A stretch of 7,351 nucleotides of DNA from UBA3792 sp045576895 (GCA_045576895.1 JAZNHI010000061.1:1-7351), one strand, 5' to 3'. Counted from the first letter of the stretch, positions 1 through 6,447 are shown. The notes: generated from the letters alone by a model not told the origin. A program made the numbers and translations.

Positions 1-37
1 TCCTTGTCTTCCTAAGACCGCTTTGGCCCTCCGACTT

Positions 38-66
38 CCCGGGTAAATTGCCCGGGCGGCTGTTTC
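38..66 (+). terminator. Possible weak terminator hairpin of an upstream gene
   Basis: CCCGGG at 38-43 pairs with CCCGGG at 51-56 around a 7-base loop, and CCG at 31-33 can pair with CGG at 57-59 if four bases bulge out. A short T-containing tail (CTGTTTC) follows. The 11-mer CCCGGGCGGCT at 51-61 occurs again in the 3' arm of the convincing terminator at 3726-3736, which favours a terminator. The T-run is poor and the upstream gene is outside the window, so this is tentative. Confidence 0.35.
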
Positions 67-87
67 ATGCCGAAAAAAGTCAGGTTT

Positions 88-153
88 TACCGGCATTTCT
101 ACTCCCGGTAGAGTCGGATTTTCTATATTCTACCGGATGGAAAAAACCGGTAG
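88..153. repeat. Two tandem TACCGG / CCGGTA inverted repeats, candidate operator
   Basis: Four half-sites alternate in orientation: TACCGG at 88-93, CCGGTA at 105-110, TACCGG at 131-136 and CCGGTA at 147-152. The gaps inside the pairs are 11 and 10 bases. The second pair is a perfect 7-base inverted repeat, CTACCGG (130-136) and CCGGTAG (147-153). The inner pair is a perfect 8-base one, CCGGTAGA (105-112) and TCTACCGG (129-136). GGTAGAGT also recurs at 107-114 and 157-164. The cluster ends about 20 bases before the -35 box of the operon promoter, a usual place for a regulator to bind. That role is inferred; no known regulator motif is recognised. Confidence 0.5.
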
Positions 154-175
154 GAGGGTAGAGTTCACGCGTAGA

Positions 176-205
176 TTGACTGCGGGCGCGAAATGCGCGT
201 ATAAT
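176..205 (+). promoter_or_regulatory. Sigma-A type promoter of the acyltransferase/GT8 operon
   Basis: TTGACT at 176-181 (5 of 6 to the -35 consensus) is followed by an 18-base spacer and a perfect -10 box TATAAT at 200-205. The likely transcription start is near 212, which gives a leader of about 68 bases before the ATG at 280. The spacer itself contains GCGC-GAAAT-GCGC (186-198), a small palindrome that might be bound by a regulator. No second promoter is seen between the three following genes. Confidence 0.8.
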
Positions 206-217
206 CGGTCCAGACGA

Positions 218-243
218 GCGGCGCACGGTTTTTCCGGCGCCGC
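218..243 (+). other. Strong hairpin in the 5' leader of the operon mRNA
   Basis: GCGGCGC (218-224) pairs perfectly with GCGCCGC (237-243). After a single bulged A at 225, CGG (226-228) pairs with CCG (234-236), closing a TTTTT loop. This is about ten GC-rich pairs starting a few bases after the predicted transcription start and ending 36 bases before the start codon. No T-run follows, so it is not a standard terminator. It may stabilise the transcript or take part in leader control; the function is not known. Confidence 0.55.
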
Positions 244-279
244 GAACGTGTTTCTGAACGGAAAGGGACGCACCTTCGC

Positions 280-1065
280 ATGGATAAACGCAAGGTCATT
301 TATTACTCCGACGAGCTGCATGACGAGTTCTCGACGTTTCAGACGACGCCGCCGAAGGTCGACGCCTCGTATGATTACAAGCGCAAGTCGCCCGTCAAAC
401 GCTTCATGCGCTTTTTCCTCTACCGCATCGTGATGTACCCGGTCGTCGTCTTTTACGGGCGCGTGGTTTTCCGGCAGAGGATCGTCGGCAAGGAAAAGCT
501 GAAGCCGTACAGGGGATCCGGATACTTCCTCTACGGCAACCACACCCAGCCGCTCGGCGACGCGCTCCTGCAGACGCGGCTGCCGTGGCCCGAAAGCACC
601 TACGTGATCGTGCATCCGAACAACCTCGCGGTGCCGGTGCTGGGCAGGTGGACGCCGGCGCTCGGCGGGCTTCCGCTGCCGGACGGGATCCGGGCGTACC
701 GGAATTTCCTCACGGCGATCAGAAACCGGATCGCGGAGGGGCATCCGGTCGTGATCTATCCGGAGGCGCACATCTGGCCGTATTATACGAAGATCCGCCC
801 CTTCCCCGACACCTCGTTCGCGTATCCGGTCGAATGCGGCGTTCCGGCGTTCTGCTTCGTGAACACGTACCGGAAGAGCCGGATCCGCAAGCGTCCGAAA
901 ATGATCACCTACATCGACGGGCCGTTTTTCGCGCCGGAGGGCGTCGAGCCGAAGGCAAAGAAAAAAGCTCTGCGCGACGCGGTCTTTACGCGCATGACGG
1001 AGCTTGCCCGTCATTCGGACGCCGAGGTCATCCAATACGTCAGAAGAGAGGAAAACGATGGTTAA
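280..1065 (+). CDS. PlsC-like 1-acylglycerol-3-phosphate O-acyltransferase family protein
   Basis: A 261-residue protein of the PlsC/LPLAT acyltransferase family. Members move an acyl chain from acyl-ACP, acyl-CoA or acyl-phosphate to a hydroxyl group on a lipid or glycolipid at the inner membrane face. A hydrophobic, basic-flanked stretch at about residues 43-67 probably anchors it. The block I motif is NHTQPLGD (residues 87-94), which fits the catalytic NH...D pattern but with five residues between H88 and D94 instead of four. GLPLPDGIR (130-138) matches block II. The usual FPEGTRS of block III is replaced by YPEAHIWPYY (160-169). The ATG at 280 is preferred because the N-terminus is family-like and no other in-frame start lies upstream. 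Its ribosome site is weak: AAAGGG at 262-267 lies 12 bases from the start, and AAGG can pair with CCTT at 273-276. It is the first gene of an operon and overlaps the next gene by 8 bases. The acceptor substrate is unknown: it could serve phosphatidic acid synthesis, but the neighbours favour a glycolipid. Confidence 0.85.
   Translation: MDKRKVIYYSDELHDEFSTFQTTPPKVDASYDYKRKSPVKRFMRFFLYRIVMYPVVVFYGRVVFRQRIVGKEKLKPYRGSGYFLYGNHTQPLGDALLQTRLPWPESTYVIVHPNNLAVPVLGRWTPALGGLPLPDGIRAYRNFLTAIRNRIAEGHPVVIYPEAHIWPYYTKIRPFPDTSFAYPVECGVPAFCFVNTYRKSRIRKRPKMITYIDGPFFAPEGVEPKAKKKALRDAVFTRMTELARHSDAEVIQYVRREENDG
1045..1051 (+). promoter_or_regulatory. Ribosome binding site that sets the GT8 start at 1058
   Basis: AGAGAGG lies six bases before the ATG at 1058, inside the end of the preceding gene. 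It decides for this start over an in-frame ATG at 1004, which would lengthen the protein by 18 residues that do not look like a GT8 N-terminus. The protein begins with the expected beta strand (MVNILFCGN) only from 1058. Confidence 0.75.
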
Positions 1066-1894
1066 CATCCTGTTTTGCGGCAACGCAGGCGTGTTCGACG
1101 GCATGCTGACCTGCGCGCTGTCGATCCTGAAGCGCACGGAATCGAAGGAGCCGTTCCGGTTCTTCGCGTTCACGATGGATCTTTCCGCGCTTCGCAGCGA
1201 CTACGTCCCGCTGAACGAAACGCAGGCGGACGTCTTCCGCCGGGCGATCGGGCGCTTCAATCCCGAAAACACGCTCGAGGTTGTCGACGTGGGCGATCTG
1301 TACCGGACGCATTTTTCCGGCTGTCCGAATGAGGGCGCGTACTGCTCGCCCTACACGCTGATCCGGCTGTTTGCGGACCTTGTGCCGGAGATCCCCGACA
1401 AGCTTCTGTATCTGGACGCGGATATCATGTTCAACCGCGACGTGCATCTGCTGTACGACGTCGACGTTTCCGCCGTCGAGTACGCCGCGTGCCCGGATCA
1501 TTACGGCAAGTACCTCATCCATCCGCGCTACATCAACGCGGGCGTGCTGCTGTTCAATATGAAGAAAGCGCGCGAAACGGAGCTGTTTGAAAAGGCGCGC
1601 GGATGGATCCGCAGAAAGAAGCTCGTCTTTGCCGATCAGAGCGCGCTGATCCGTTCCACGACAAAAAAGAAGGTGCTCCCGCAGCGCTTCAACGACCAGA
1701 AGTTCCTGCACCGGCACACCGTCGTGCGGCATTTTTCAAAGCGGCTGTTCTGGCTGCCCTATCCGCACACCGAGAACGTCAAGCAATGGCAGATCGACAA
1801 GGTGCATAAGACCTTTCGCTACCGGCAGTTTGACGATATTTACGAAGACTATCAGACCATCAAATCCGATTGTGAGGTGAACACCCGTGCATAA
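1058..1894 (+). CDS. GT8 family glycosyltransferase
   Basis: A 278-residue retaining glycosyltransferase of family GT8 (LgtC/RfaJ-like), which transfers a sugar, usually galactose or glucose from a UDP-sugar, to a lipid or glycan acceptor in the cytoplasm. Visible motifs are the N-terminal Rossmann-type strand (NILFCGN), SPYTLIRLFADLVP at 97-110, the metal-binding D-A-D in LLYLDADIMFN (116-126), YINAGVLLFN (158-167), and DQSAL (193-197). The C-terminal HxxGxxKPW motif, whose His helps bind the metal, is only partly kept: H225 is followed by FSKRLFWLPYPH, with no KPW. There are no signal peptide or membrane segments. It overlaps the upstream acyltransferase gene by 8 bases (1058-1065) and the downstream fusion gene by 8 bases (1887-1894), so translation is probably coupled. 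Donor and acceptor cannot be read from the sequence. Confidence 0.85.
   Translation: MVNILFCGNAGVFDGMLTCALSILKRTESKEPFRFFAFTMDLSALRSDYVPLNETQADVFRRAIGRFNPENTLEVVDVGDLYRTHFSGCPNEGAYCSPYTLIRLFADLVPEIPDKLLYLDADIMFNRDVHLLYDVDVSAVEYAACPDHYGKYLIHPRYINAGVLLFNMKKARETELFEKARGWIRRKKLVFADQSALIRSTTKKKVLPQRFNDQKFLHRHTVVRHFSKRLFWLPYPHTENVKQWQIDKVHKTFRYRQFDDIYEDYQTIKSDCEVNTRA
1874..1880 (+). promoter_or_regulatory. Ribosome binding site for the GTG start of the fusion gene
   Basis: GAGGTGA, a strong Shine-Dalgarno match, stands six bases before GTG at 1887. This spacing and the start of a GT8 strand right after it (IIPIFYACD) support GTG as the true start codon, in place of a later ATG. Confidence 0.75.
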
Positions 1895-3692
1895 ACCGAT
1901 CATCCCGATCTTTTACGCCTGCGACCGCCGCTTTCTGAAATACTGCATCGTTTCGCTGCATTCCCTGATGCAAAACGCGTCGCCGGAGTACCGCTACCGC
2001 GTCTATATCCTGCACACCGACATCGACGAGACCGCGCAAAAGGAGCTGAAGCTTGCGCAGAAGCCGAACTTCAAGCTGATCTTCGAGGACGTTTCCGAAT
2101 ATCTGCATTCGATCGCGCATAAGCTCCCGCTGCGCGACTACTACTCCAAGACGACCTACTTCCGGCTGTTCATCGCGGATATGCATCCCGAATACCCGAA
2201 GGCGATCTACATCGACGCGGACACGATCGTACAGGGCGACATGAGCGAGCTGTTCCAGATCGATCTCGGCGACAACTACCTCGGCGCGTGCCACGAGCAG
2301 GCAATGGTGCAGGTCGAAGAGTACGGCGACTACGTTGAAAAATGCGTCGGCGTTTCGCGCTACAACTTCTTCAACGCCGGCCTGCTTCTCATCAACTGCG
2401 AGGCGTTCCGCTCGCACCTGCTGCTGTACCGGTTCATCAACGAGCTGCACGTATACGACTTCATCGTCACGCAGGACGAGGACTATCTGAATCTCGTCTG
2501 CAAGGATCGCGTGCTGTTCCTCGATCAGCGCTGGAACACCGAGACCTTCGGCGAGATCCCGTATCCCGTCGAGGAGGCGAAGGTGCTGCACTATATCATG
2601 TTCAACAAGCCGTGGCACTATCCGGAATGCCCGGGCGGCGAGATCTTCTTCCGCTATGCGGCGGAAACGCCGGTCTTCGGGTCGCTGCTCGAAGAGCTGA
2701 ACGCGTACTCGCCCGCGGATCGGGAACGCGATCTGCGCGGGTATGAGAACCTTCTTGCGCTCGCCGTGCGCGAGGCGAACAACGAGGACAATTACCTGAA
2801 CAAGCTGAACCGCGAACGCCGCTCGCAGGAGCGCGTCGCGATTGTCAGAAAGATCGTGGAATACGAGCGCGCGGGACGGTTCTCCGAGGACGTGGAGGCG
2901 GATCCGCCGAGCAAGCCCCTGCTGCCCGAGGACATCGACTATCTGCGCCGCAGCCGTCTCGAACGGCTCAAGACGAAGCTCGCGTTCGCGACCGCGCATA
3001 AGCTCGTCGCGCGGCTGATGGAGGACAAAAAGATGATCATCAAGGAGATGCGCGGTCTCGAGCACTTCAAAAACCTGGACAGCGGCGCAGTGATCACCTG
3101 CAACCACTTCAACGCGTTCGACAGCTTTGCGATCCAGCTCGTGTACGAAGCGGCGCAGCAGAAGGATCGCACGTTCTTCCGCGTGATCCGCGAAGGCAAC
3201 TATACCTCCTTCCCCGGCTTCTACGGTTTTCTGATGCGGCACTGCAATACGCTGCCGCTCTCCAGCGACATCCGCACGATGAAAAAGTTCATCGAGGCGA
3301 CGAACACGCTCCTCAGGGAGGGACATTTCGTGCTCATCTACCCCGAGCAGAGCATGTGGTGGAACTACCGCAAGCCGAAGCCTTTGAAGGACGGCGCGTT
3401 CACCTTTGCCGCGAAGAACAACGTGCCGGTGCTGCCGTGCTTTATCACGATGAAGGACACCGACATCATCGGCGAAGGCGGATTCTTCGTGCAGGAATAC
3501 ACGGTGCACGTCTCCGAGCCAATCTATCCCGATCCCTCCCTCAGCTATAAGAAGCAGGTCGAGGCGATGAAGGCGAAAAACTACGAGGTCTGGAAGGAGA
3601 TCTACGAGCGCGAATACCAGATGCCGCTCGTCTACACGACCGGGCAGCCGTCGGAGACCGCCGAAAAAGCGCAGGCCGCCGTGCGCGCATAA
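1887..3692 (+). CDS. Fusion of a GT8 glycosyltransferase and a PlsC-like acyltransferase
   Basis: A 601-residue two-domain protein. Residues 1 to about 270 are a GT8 glycosyltransferase: IPIFYACDRRF at the N-terminus, SKTTYFRLFIADMHP (87-101), the metal-binding D-A-D in YIDAD (108-112), FFNAGLLLIN (161-170), QDEDYLN (196-202) and H235 with KPW (241-243), which is the full HxxGxxKPW motif except Asn in place of Gly. Residues about 275-390 form a charged, mostly helical linker. Residues about 395-575 are a PlsC-type acyltransferase with a regular NHFNAFD motif (406-412; H407 and D412 catalytic), LPLSSDIR (456-463) and block III YPEQSMWWNYRKPKP (485-499). The protein therefore probably both adds a sugar and acylates, perhaps on the same membrane acceptor. 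No signal peptide is seen. The gene starts with GTG, overlaps the preceding gene by 8 bases, and is followed by a terminator. The acyltransferase half resembles the protein at 280-1065 in its unusual block III. The sequence is uninterrupted and motifs are intact in both halves, so this is a real fusion and not a frameshift product. Confidence 0.88.
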   Translation: MHKPIIPIFYACDRRFLKYCIVSLHSLMQNASPEYRYRVYILHTDIDETAQKELKLAQKPNFKLIFEDVSEYLHSIAHKLPLRDYYSKTTYFRLFIADMHPEYPKAIYIDADTIVQGDMSELFQIDLGDNYLGACHEQAMVQVEEYGDYVEKCVGVSRYNFFNAGLLLINCEAFRSHLLLYRFINELHVYDFIVTQDEDYLNLVCKDRVLFLDQRWNTETFGEIPYPVEEAKVLHYIMFNKPWHYPECPGGEIFFRYAAETPVFGSLLEELNAYSPADRERDLRGYENLLALAVREANNEDNYLNKLNRERRSQERVAIVRKIVEYERAGRFSEDVEADPPSKPLLPEDIDYLRRSRLERLKTKLAFATAHKLVARLMEDKKMIIKEMRGLEHFKNLDSGAVITCNHFNAFDSFAIQLVYEAAQQKDRTFFRVIREGNYTSFPGFYGFLMRHCNTLPLSSDIRTMKKFIEATNTLLREGHFVLIYPEQSMWWNYRKPKPLKDGAFTFAAKNNVPVLPCFITMKDTDIIGEGGFFVQEYTVHVSEPIYPDPSLSYKKQVEAMKAKNYEVWKEIYEREYQMPLVYTTGQPSETAEKAQAAVRA

Positions 3693-3710
3693 GATGATCC
3701 GCAACACAAA

Positions 3711-3744
3711 AGCCGTCCGGATTCTCCCGGGCGGCTCATTTTTT
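3711..3744 (+). terminator. Intrinsic terminator of the operon, possibly working in both directions
   Basis: AGCCGTCCGG (3711-3720) pairs over all ten positions, with one G-U, with CCGGGCGGCT (3727-3736) around a 6-base loop. Two bases later comes a run of six T (3739-3744). It begins 18 bases after the stop of the fusion gene. Read on the minus strand, the same stem is followed by TTTTGTGTT, so it may also end the convergent gene whose stop lies at 3752. Confidence 0.9.
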
Positions 3745-3751
3745 CAGATCG

Positions 3752-6442
3752 TCACCGTTTTCGGACCGTTTCTTCCAGCGCGAGCAGCTTTTCATACACG
3801 CGGCGGCAGTTGTTCTGATCGTGATAGGCAAAGAAGCCTTCGATGCGCGCGCGGTATTTGTCCTTGAGCCGACAGCCGTTTTCCATGTACCCGATCAGCC
3901 GGTCGACGGTCGCGCCGCAGTCCGTTTCGACCTCGCCGAAGCCGTCGCGCTCGTAATCGAAATAGCCCGGCACGTACATGTGATCGCCGGAATAGAACTC
4001 CTCGCGGTCGAACTGCGCATAGACGACGGGCTTCAAAAGGTACGCAAAGTCGAACACGACCGAGGAATAGTCGGTCAGCACGAGATCGCTCTCCGCAAAC
4101 ACCTGCCGGTACGGCGTGTCCGCAGGCAGGAACACAACGTCTTCGTTCTTTGTGAACCGCCCCATGTGCGGCTGCAGCAGCGGATGCGGCAAAAACCGGA
4201 TCGTATAGCCGGTGCGCTTCGCGGCGGCAAGCAGCCGTTCGTCGTTCAGCAGCGCGTTGAAAAAGCGGAAGAAACTGCCCTGCTCGAACCCGTCCCGCAG
4301 CAGGCGCACGCCGGTTTTCGGGTCCGACTGCGAGACCCACATGTGCCGCCACGTCGGCATGATCGTGATGCAGCGCTTCTCGTCGTGATACAGCCGGTCG
4401 AACCGCGGCAGCCCGGTGAGCCAGATCGCGTCGTCCGGATAGAAGTAGGCGCAGCTGCGGATCGAATCCGCCTCCGCCTTTGCCGACGTCACGAACGCCG
4501 CCGCGTTGCGGTTAAAGCGGTTCAGCCATTCGGACATATCGTCCTTGATCACGCCGTGCTGCAGAAAGATGAACCGGATGCGGCTCTGGATATCGCGGTA
4601 CGCCCAGTCATAGCCGGAAAACTGTGTGATGACGTCGTCGTCCGCCTGCGAGGAGATGTTGAACGTGGACAGCAGAAACAGGATCTTGTGCCGGAAGGAC
4701 TGCGCGTCGACCACGCGGCCGCACTGTTTGAGCGCGCGGAACGCGGAACACCGCTTTGACACCGCAAAGACGATCTTCACGTCCTTGATGTGCTGCGCGC
4801 AAAGGTACCGGAAGAACGCTTCGCCGTTGTCCCCCGCAACCTGATTGCGGTCGGACACGAGCCAGATCGGCTTCCTTTGGAACGGCTTCAGCACGGCGTA
4901 CGCAAGCCTGCCGATCACGGCATGAAGCTCCTCCCGCCGTCTTGTCCGCAGCAGCTCCCAAAGCAGCCGCAGCTCCTGTCCGAAGCGCTTGCCGCGCGCG
5001 TTCGAAAAGACCAGAGCGCCGTCGCGCAGCTGCAGCATGCGATCCCCCGTCACCGCGTACGACTGGCGGTACCGATCGGTGATCGGGAAGAACCTGCCGA
5101 GCGTCAGCTGCCGCACGGGGATCATGCCCGCGTCCGTCTGCCGTCCGAACCGGATCGCAAGCGGCGTCTTCGCCGCGGGCAGCGGGATTCTGAAGACGTA
5201 GCCGAATTCGCCCGCGATCGGGATCTCCATCGAAAGAAGCTGCTTTCGCCGATCGGTCGGCGCGCTCGTATAGATCTCGCCGTTCGCCTCCGCAACGATC
5301 CGCGGCGGTTCGCGGTCGAAGCCGTACACCATCGGCGCGGCGCATTCGATCGTGACGAAGCCGTTTTCGACCGTGCAGAAATCGCAGGTCAGCGCTTCCC
5401 CGCCCGGATCGATCGGCTCGCCGTCGCCGAAGCGCACCATGCGTCCCGCTTCCGTCTGCACCGTCGTCGGCGGTTCGTCATGCTTCACGCCGAGCAGGAA
5501 CGCCTTCTGACACGGCTCCAGCGAGGATTGCCGCAGCAGGATGTCGTCGTCGATCCTTGCGATCAGCGAGAACAGCAGCGCGCGGTATTCCTCCTTCTGC
5601 GCCGCGTCGAGCACGACGGAAGGGATCCTGCACTGCAGCACGCGCCACTGCAGATCGTACGCAACCGTGTTCTGCACGAACCGCGGAACCGTGCCGAACC
5701 GTGCCTCGCACAGATCGAGGATCGCCTTTGAAAAATGCGTGAGATACGGGATGTACCAGCCCGGATTGCTTAAGGAGCTCTGGATCGCGCTCGGCTGCCC
5801 GGTCGAGCGGCGGCGGTAAAGATGCTTTGCCTCCGAAACCACGCCGAGCGTGTTCTTTTCGATCAGAATAGTCTGCAGAAGCTTCGCATCCTCGGCATAG
5901 CAGAGATTCGTGTCGAACGACTTGCCGCGCAGCGCCTCCGCGCGGATGAACGCCGAGGTCACCGCAAGCTGCGGGTTGAACGGCTCTCGCACAAGATCGA
6001 TCACGCGCGACCCGTTCCGGTACTTGTAATTCAGCGGATGCTCGTCCGTGCGCCCGTCGAAAAAGAGCATCGGCAGCGACACGACGTCCGTTTGCGGATG
6101 CGCCTCAAAGAAGGCGAACACGGCGGACAGCGCGTTTTCGGACAGGCAGACGTCCGCGTCCAGAAAACTTACATACTTGCCGCGCACATGCGCAAGCCCC
6201 GCGTTCCGCGCCGAAGAAACGCCGCCGTTTTCCTTGTGGATGACGACCACGTTGTCCGGATGCTTCGCCCGGTATGCGTCGCAGATCGCGGGGCTTTCGT
6301 CCTTCGATCCGTCGTCGCACAGGATCCACTGCACGCGGGAAAAGCCGAAATCCTGCTTTTGCAGGCTTTCGTATGTTTTCTGTATGAACGGCGCGGCGTT
6401 ATAGACCGCCGTGACCACGGAAAAAGCAAACGGCTCCTTCAA
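3752..6442 (-). CDS. GT2 glycosyltransferase fused to CDP-glycerol glycerophosphotransferase (TagF-like)
   Basis: An 896-residue protein of the kind that builds or decorates teichoic-acid-like polymers at the cytoplasmic membrane. Residues 1 to about 215 are a GT2 (GT-A fold) domain: SVVTAVYNAAPFI (8-20), DDGS (43-46), ENGGVSSARNAGL (71-83), D-A-D in SFLDADV (92-98) and the likely catalytic ED at 184-185. Residues about 215-325 are helical. Residues about 330-470 look beta-rich and match no domain I can name with certainty; they may correspond to a TarP/TarS-like linker. Residues about 525-890 are the glycerophosphotransferase domain (Glyphos_transf, PF04464), which adds glycerol phosphate from CDP-glycerol: FLQHG (626-630), GLPRFD (677-682), MPTWR (695-699), LPHPLL (751-756) and SDLVLTDYSSVVFDFA (785-800). 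The start is TTG at 6442, chosen because GGAGG lies five bases upstream and no in-frame ATG or GTG exists before the upstream stop. It has its own promoter and faces the acyltransferase/GT8 operon tail to tail, suggesting related envelope work. The ribitol-phosphate or another polyol-phosphate donor remains possible. Confidence 0.88.
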   Translation of the reverse strand: MKEPFAFSVVTAVYNAAPFIQKTYESLQKQDFGFSRVQWILCDDGSKDESPAICDAYRAKHPDNVVVIHKENGGVSSARNAGLAHVRGKYVSFLDADVCLSENALSAVFAFFEAHPQTDVVSLPMLFFDGRTDEHPLNYKYRNGSRVIDLVREPFNPQLAVTSAFIRAEALRGKSFDTNLCYAEDAKLLQTILIEKNTLGVVSEAKHLYRRRSTGQPSAIQSSLSNPGWYIPYLTHFSKAILDLCEARFGTVPRFVQNTVAYDLQWRVLQCRIPSVVLDAAQKEEYRALLFSLIARIDDDILLRQSSLEPCQKAFLLGVKHDEPPTTVQTEAGRMVRFGDGEPIDPGGEALTCDFCTVENGFVTIECAAPMVYGFDREPPRIVAEANGEIYTSAPTDRRKQLLSMEIPIAGEFGYVFRIPLPAAKTPLAIRFGRQTDAGMIPVRQLTLGRFFPITDRYRQSYAVTGDRMLQLRDGALVFSNARGKRFGQELRLLWELLRTRRREELHAVIGRLAYAVLKPFQRKPIWLVSDRNQVAGDNGEAFFRYLCAQHIKDVKIVFAVSKRCSAFRALKQCGRVVDAQSFRHKILFLLSTFNISSQADDDVITQFSGYDWAYRDIQSRIRFIFLQHGVIKDDMSEWLNRFNRNAAAFVTSAKAEADSIRSCAYFYPDDAIWLTGLPRFDRLYHDEKRCITIMPTWRHMWVSQSDPKTGVRLLRDGFEQGSFFRFFNALLNDERLLAAAKRTGYTIRFLPHPLLQPHMGRFTKNEDVVFLPADTPYRQVFAESDLVLTDYSSVVFDFAYLLKPVVYAQFDREEFYSGDHMYVPGYFDYERDGFGEVETDCGATVDRLIGYMENGCRLKDKYRARIEGFFAYHDQNNCRRVYEKLLALEETVRKR

Positions 6443-6447
6443 AAAGA

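Noticed and set aside
1..15. Possible last codons of an upstream plus-strand gene ending with TAA at 13-15, ahead of the hairpin at 38-56
   Set aside because: Four codons are too few to support a gene; this is only consistent with the hairpin being a terminator.
121..130. TATATT at 124-129 as the -10 box of a further promoter
   Set aside because: No acceptable -35 box lies 16-19 bases upstream; the TTGACT/TATAAT pair at 176-205 is far better.
1004..1057. Longer N-terminus for the GT8 gene from an ATG at 1004
   Set aside because: The added 18 residues lie wholly inside the acyltransferase gene, and the ATG at 1058 has a better placed ribosome site and gives the usual GT8 N-terminus.
130..1173. 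A 347-codon open frame on the minus strand opposite the first acyltransferase gene
   Set aside because: Arg-rich composition, no motif, and it runs through the promoter, leader hairpin and the start of the GT8 gene on the other strand.
1860..3707. A 615-codon open frame on the minus strand opposite the GT8-acyltransferase fusion gene
   Set aside because: It mirrors a gene with clear motifs in both domains. Its product is very rich in Arg, Val, Leu, Glu and Asp in a pattern typical of antisense frames of GC-rich genes, and it has no recognisable domain.
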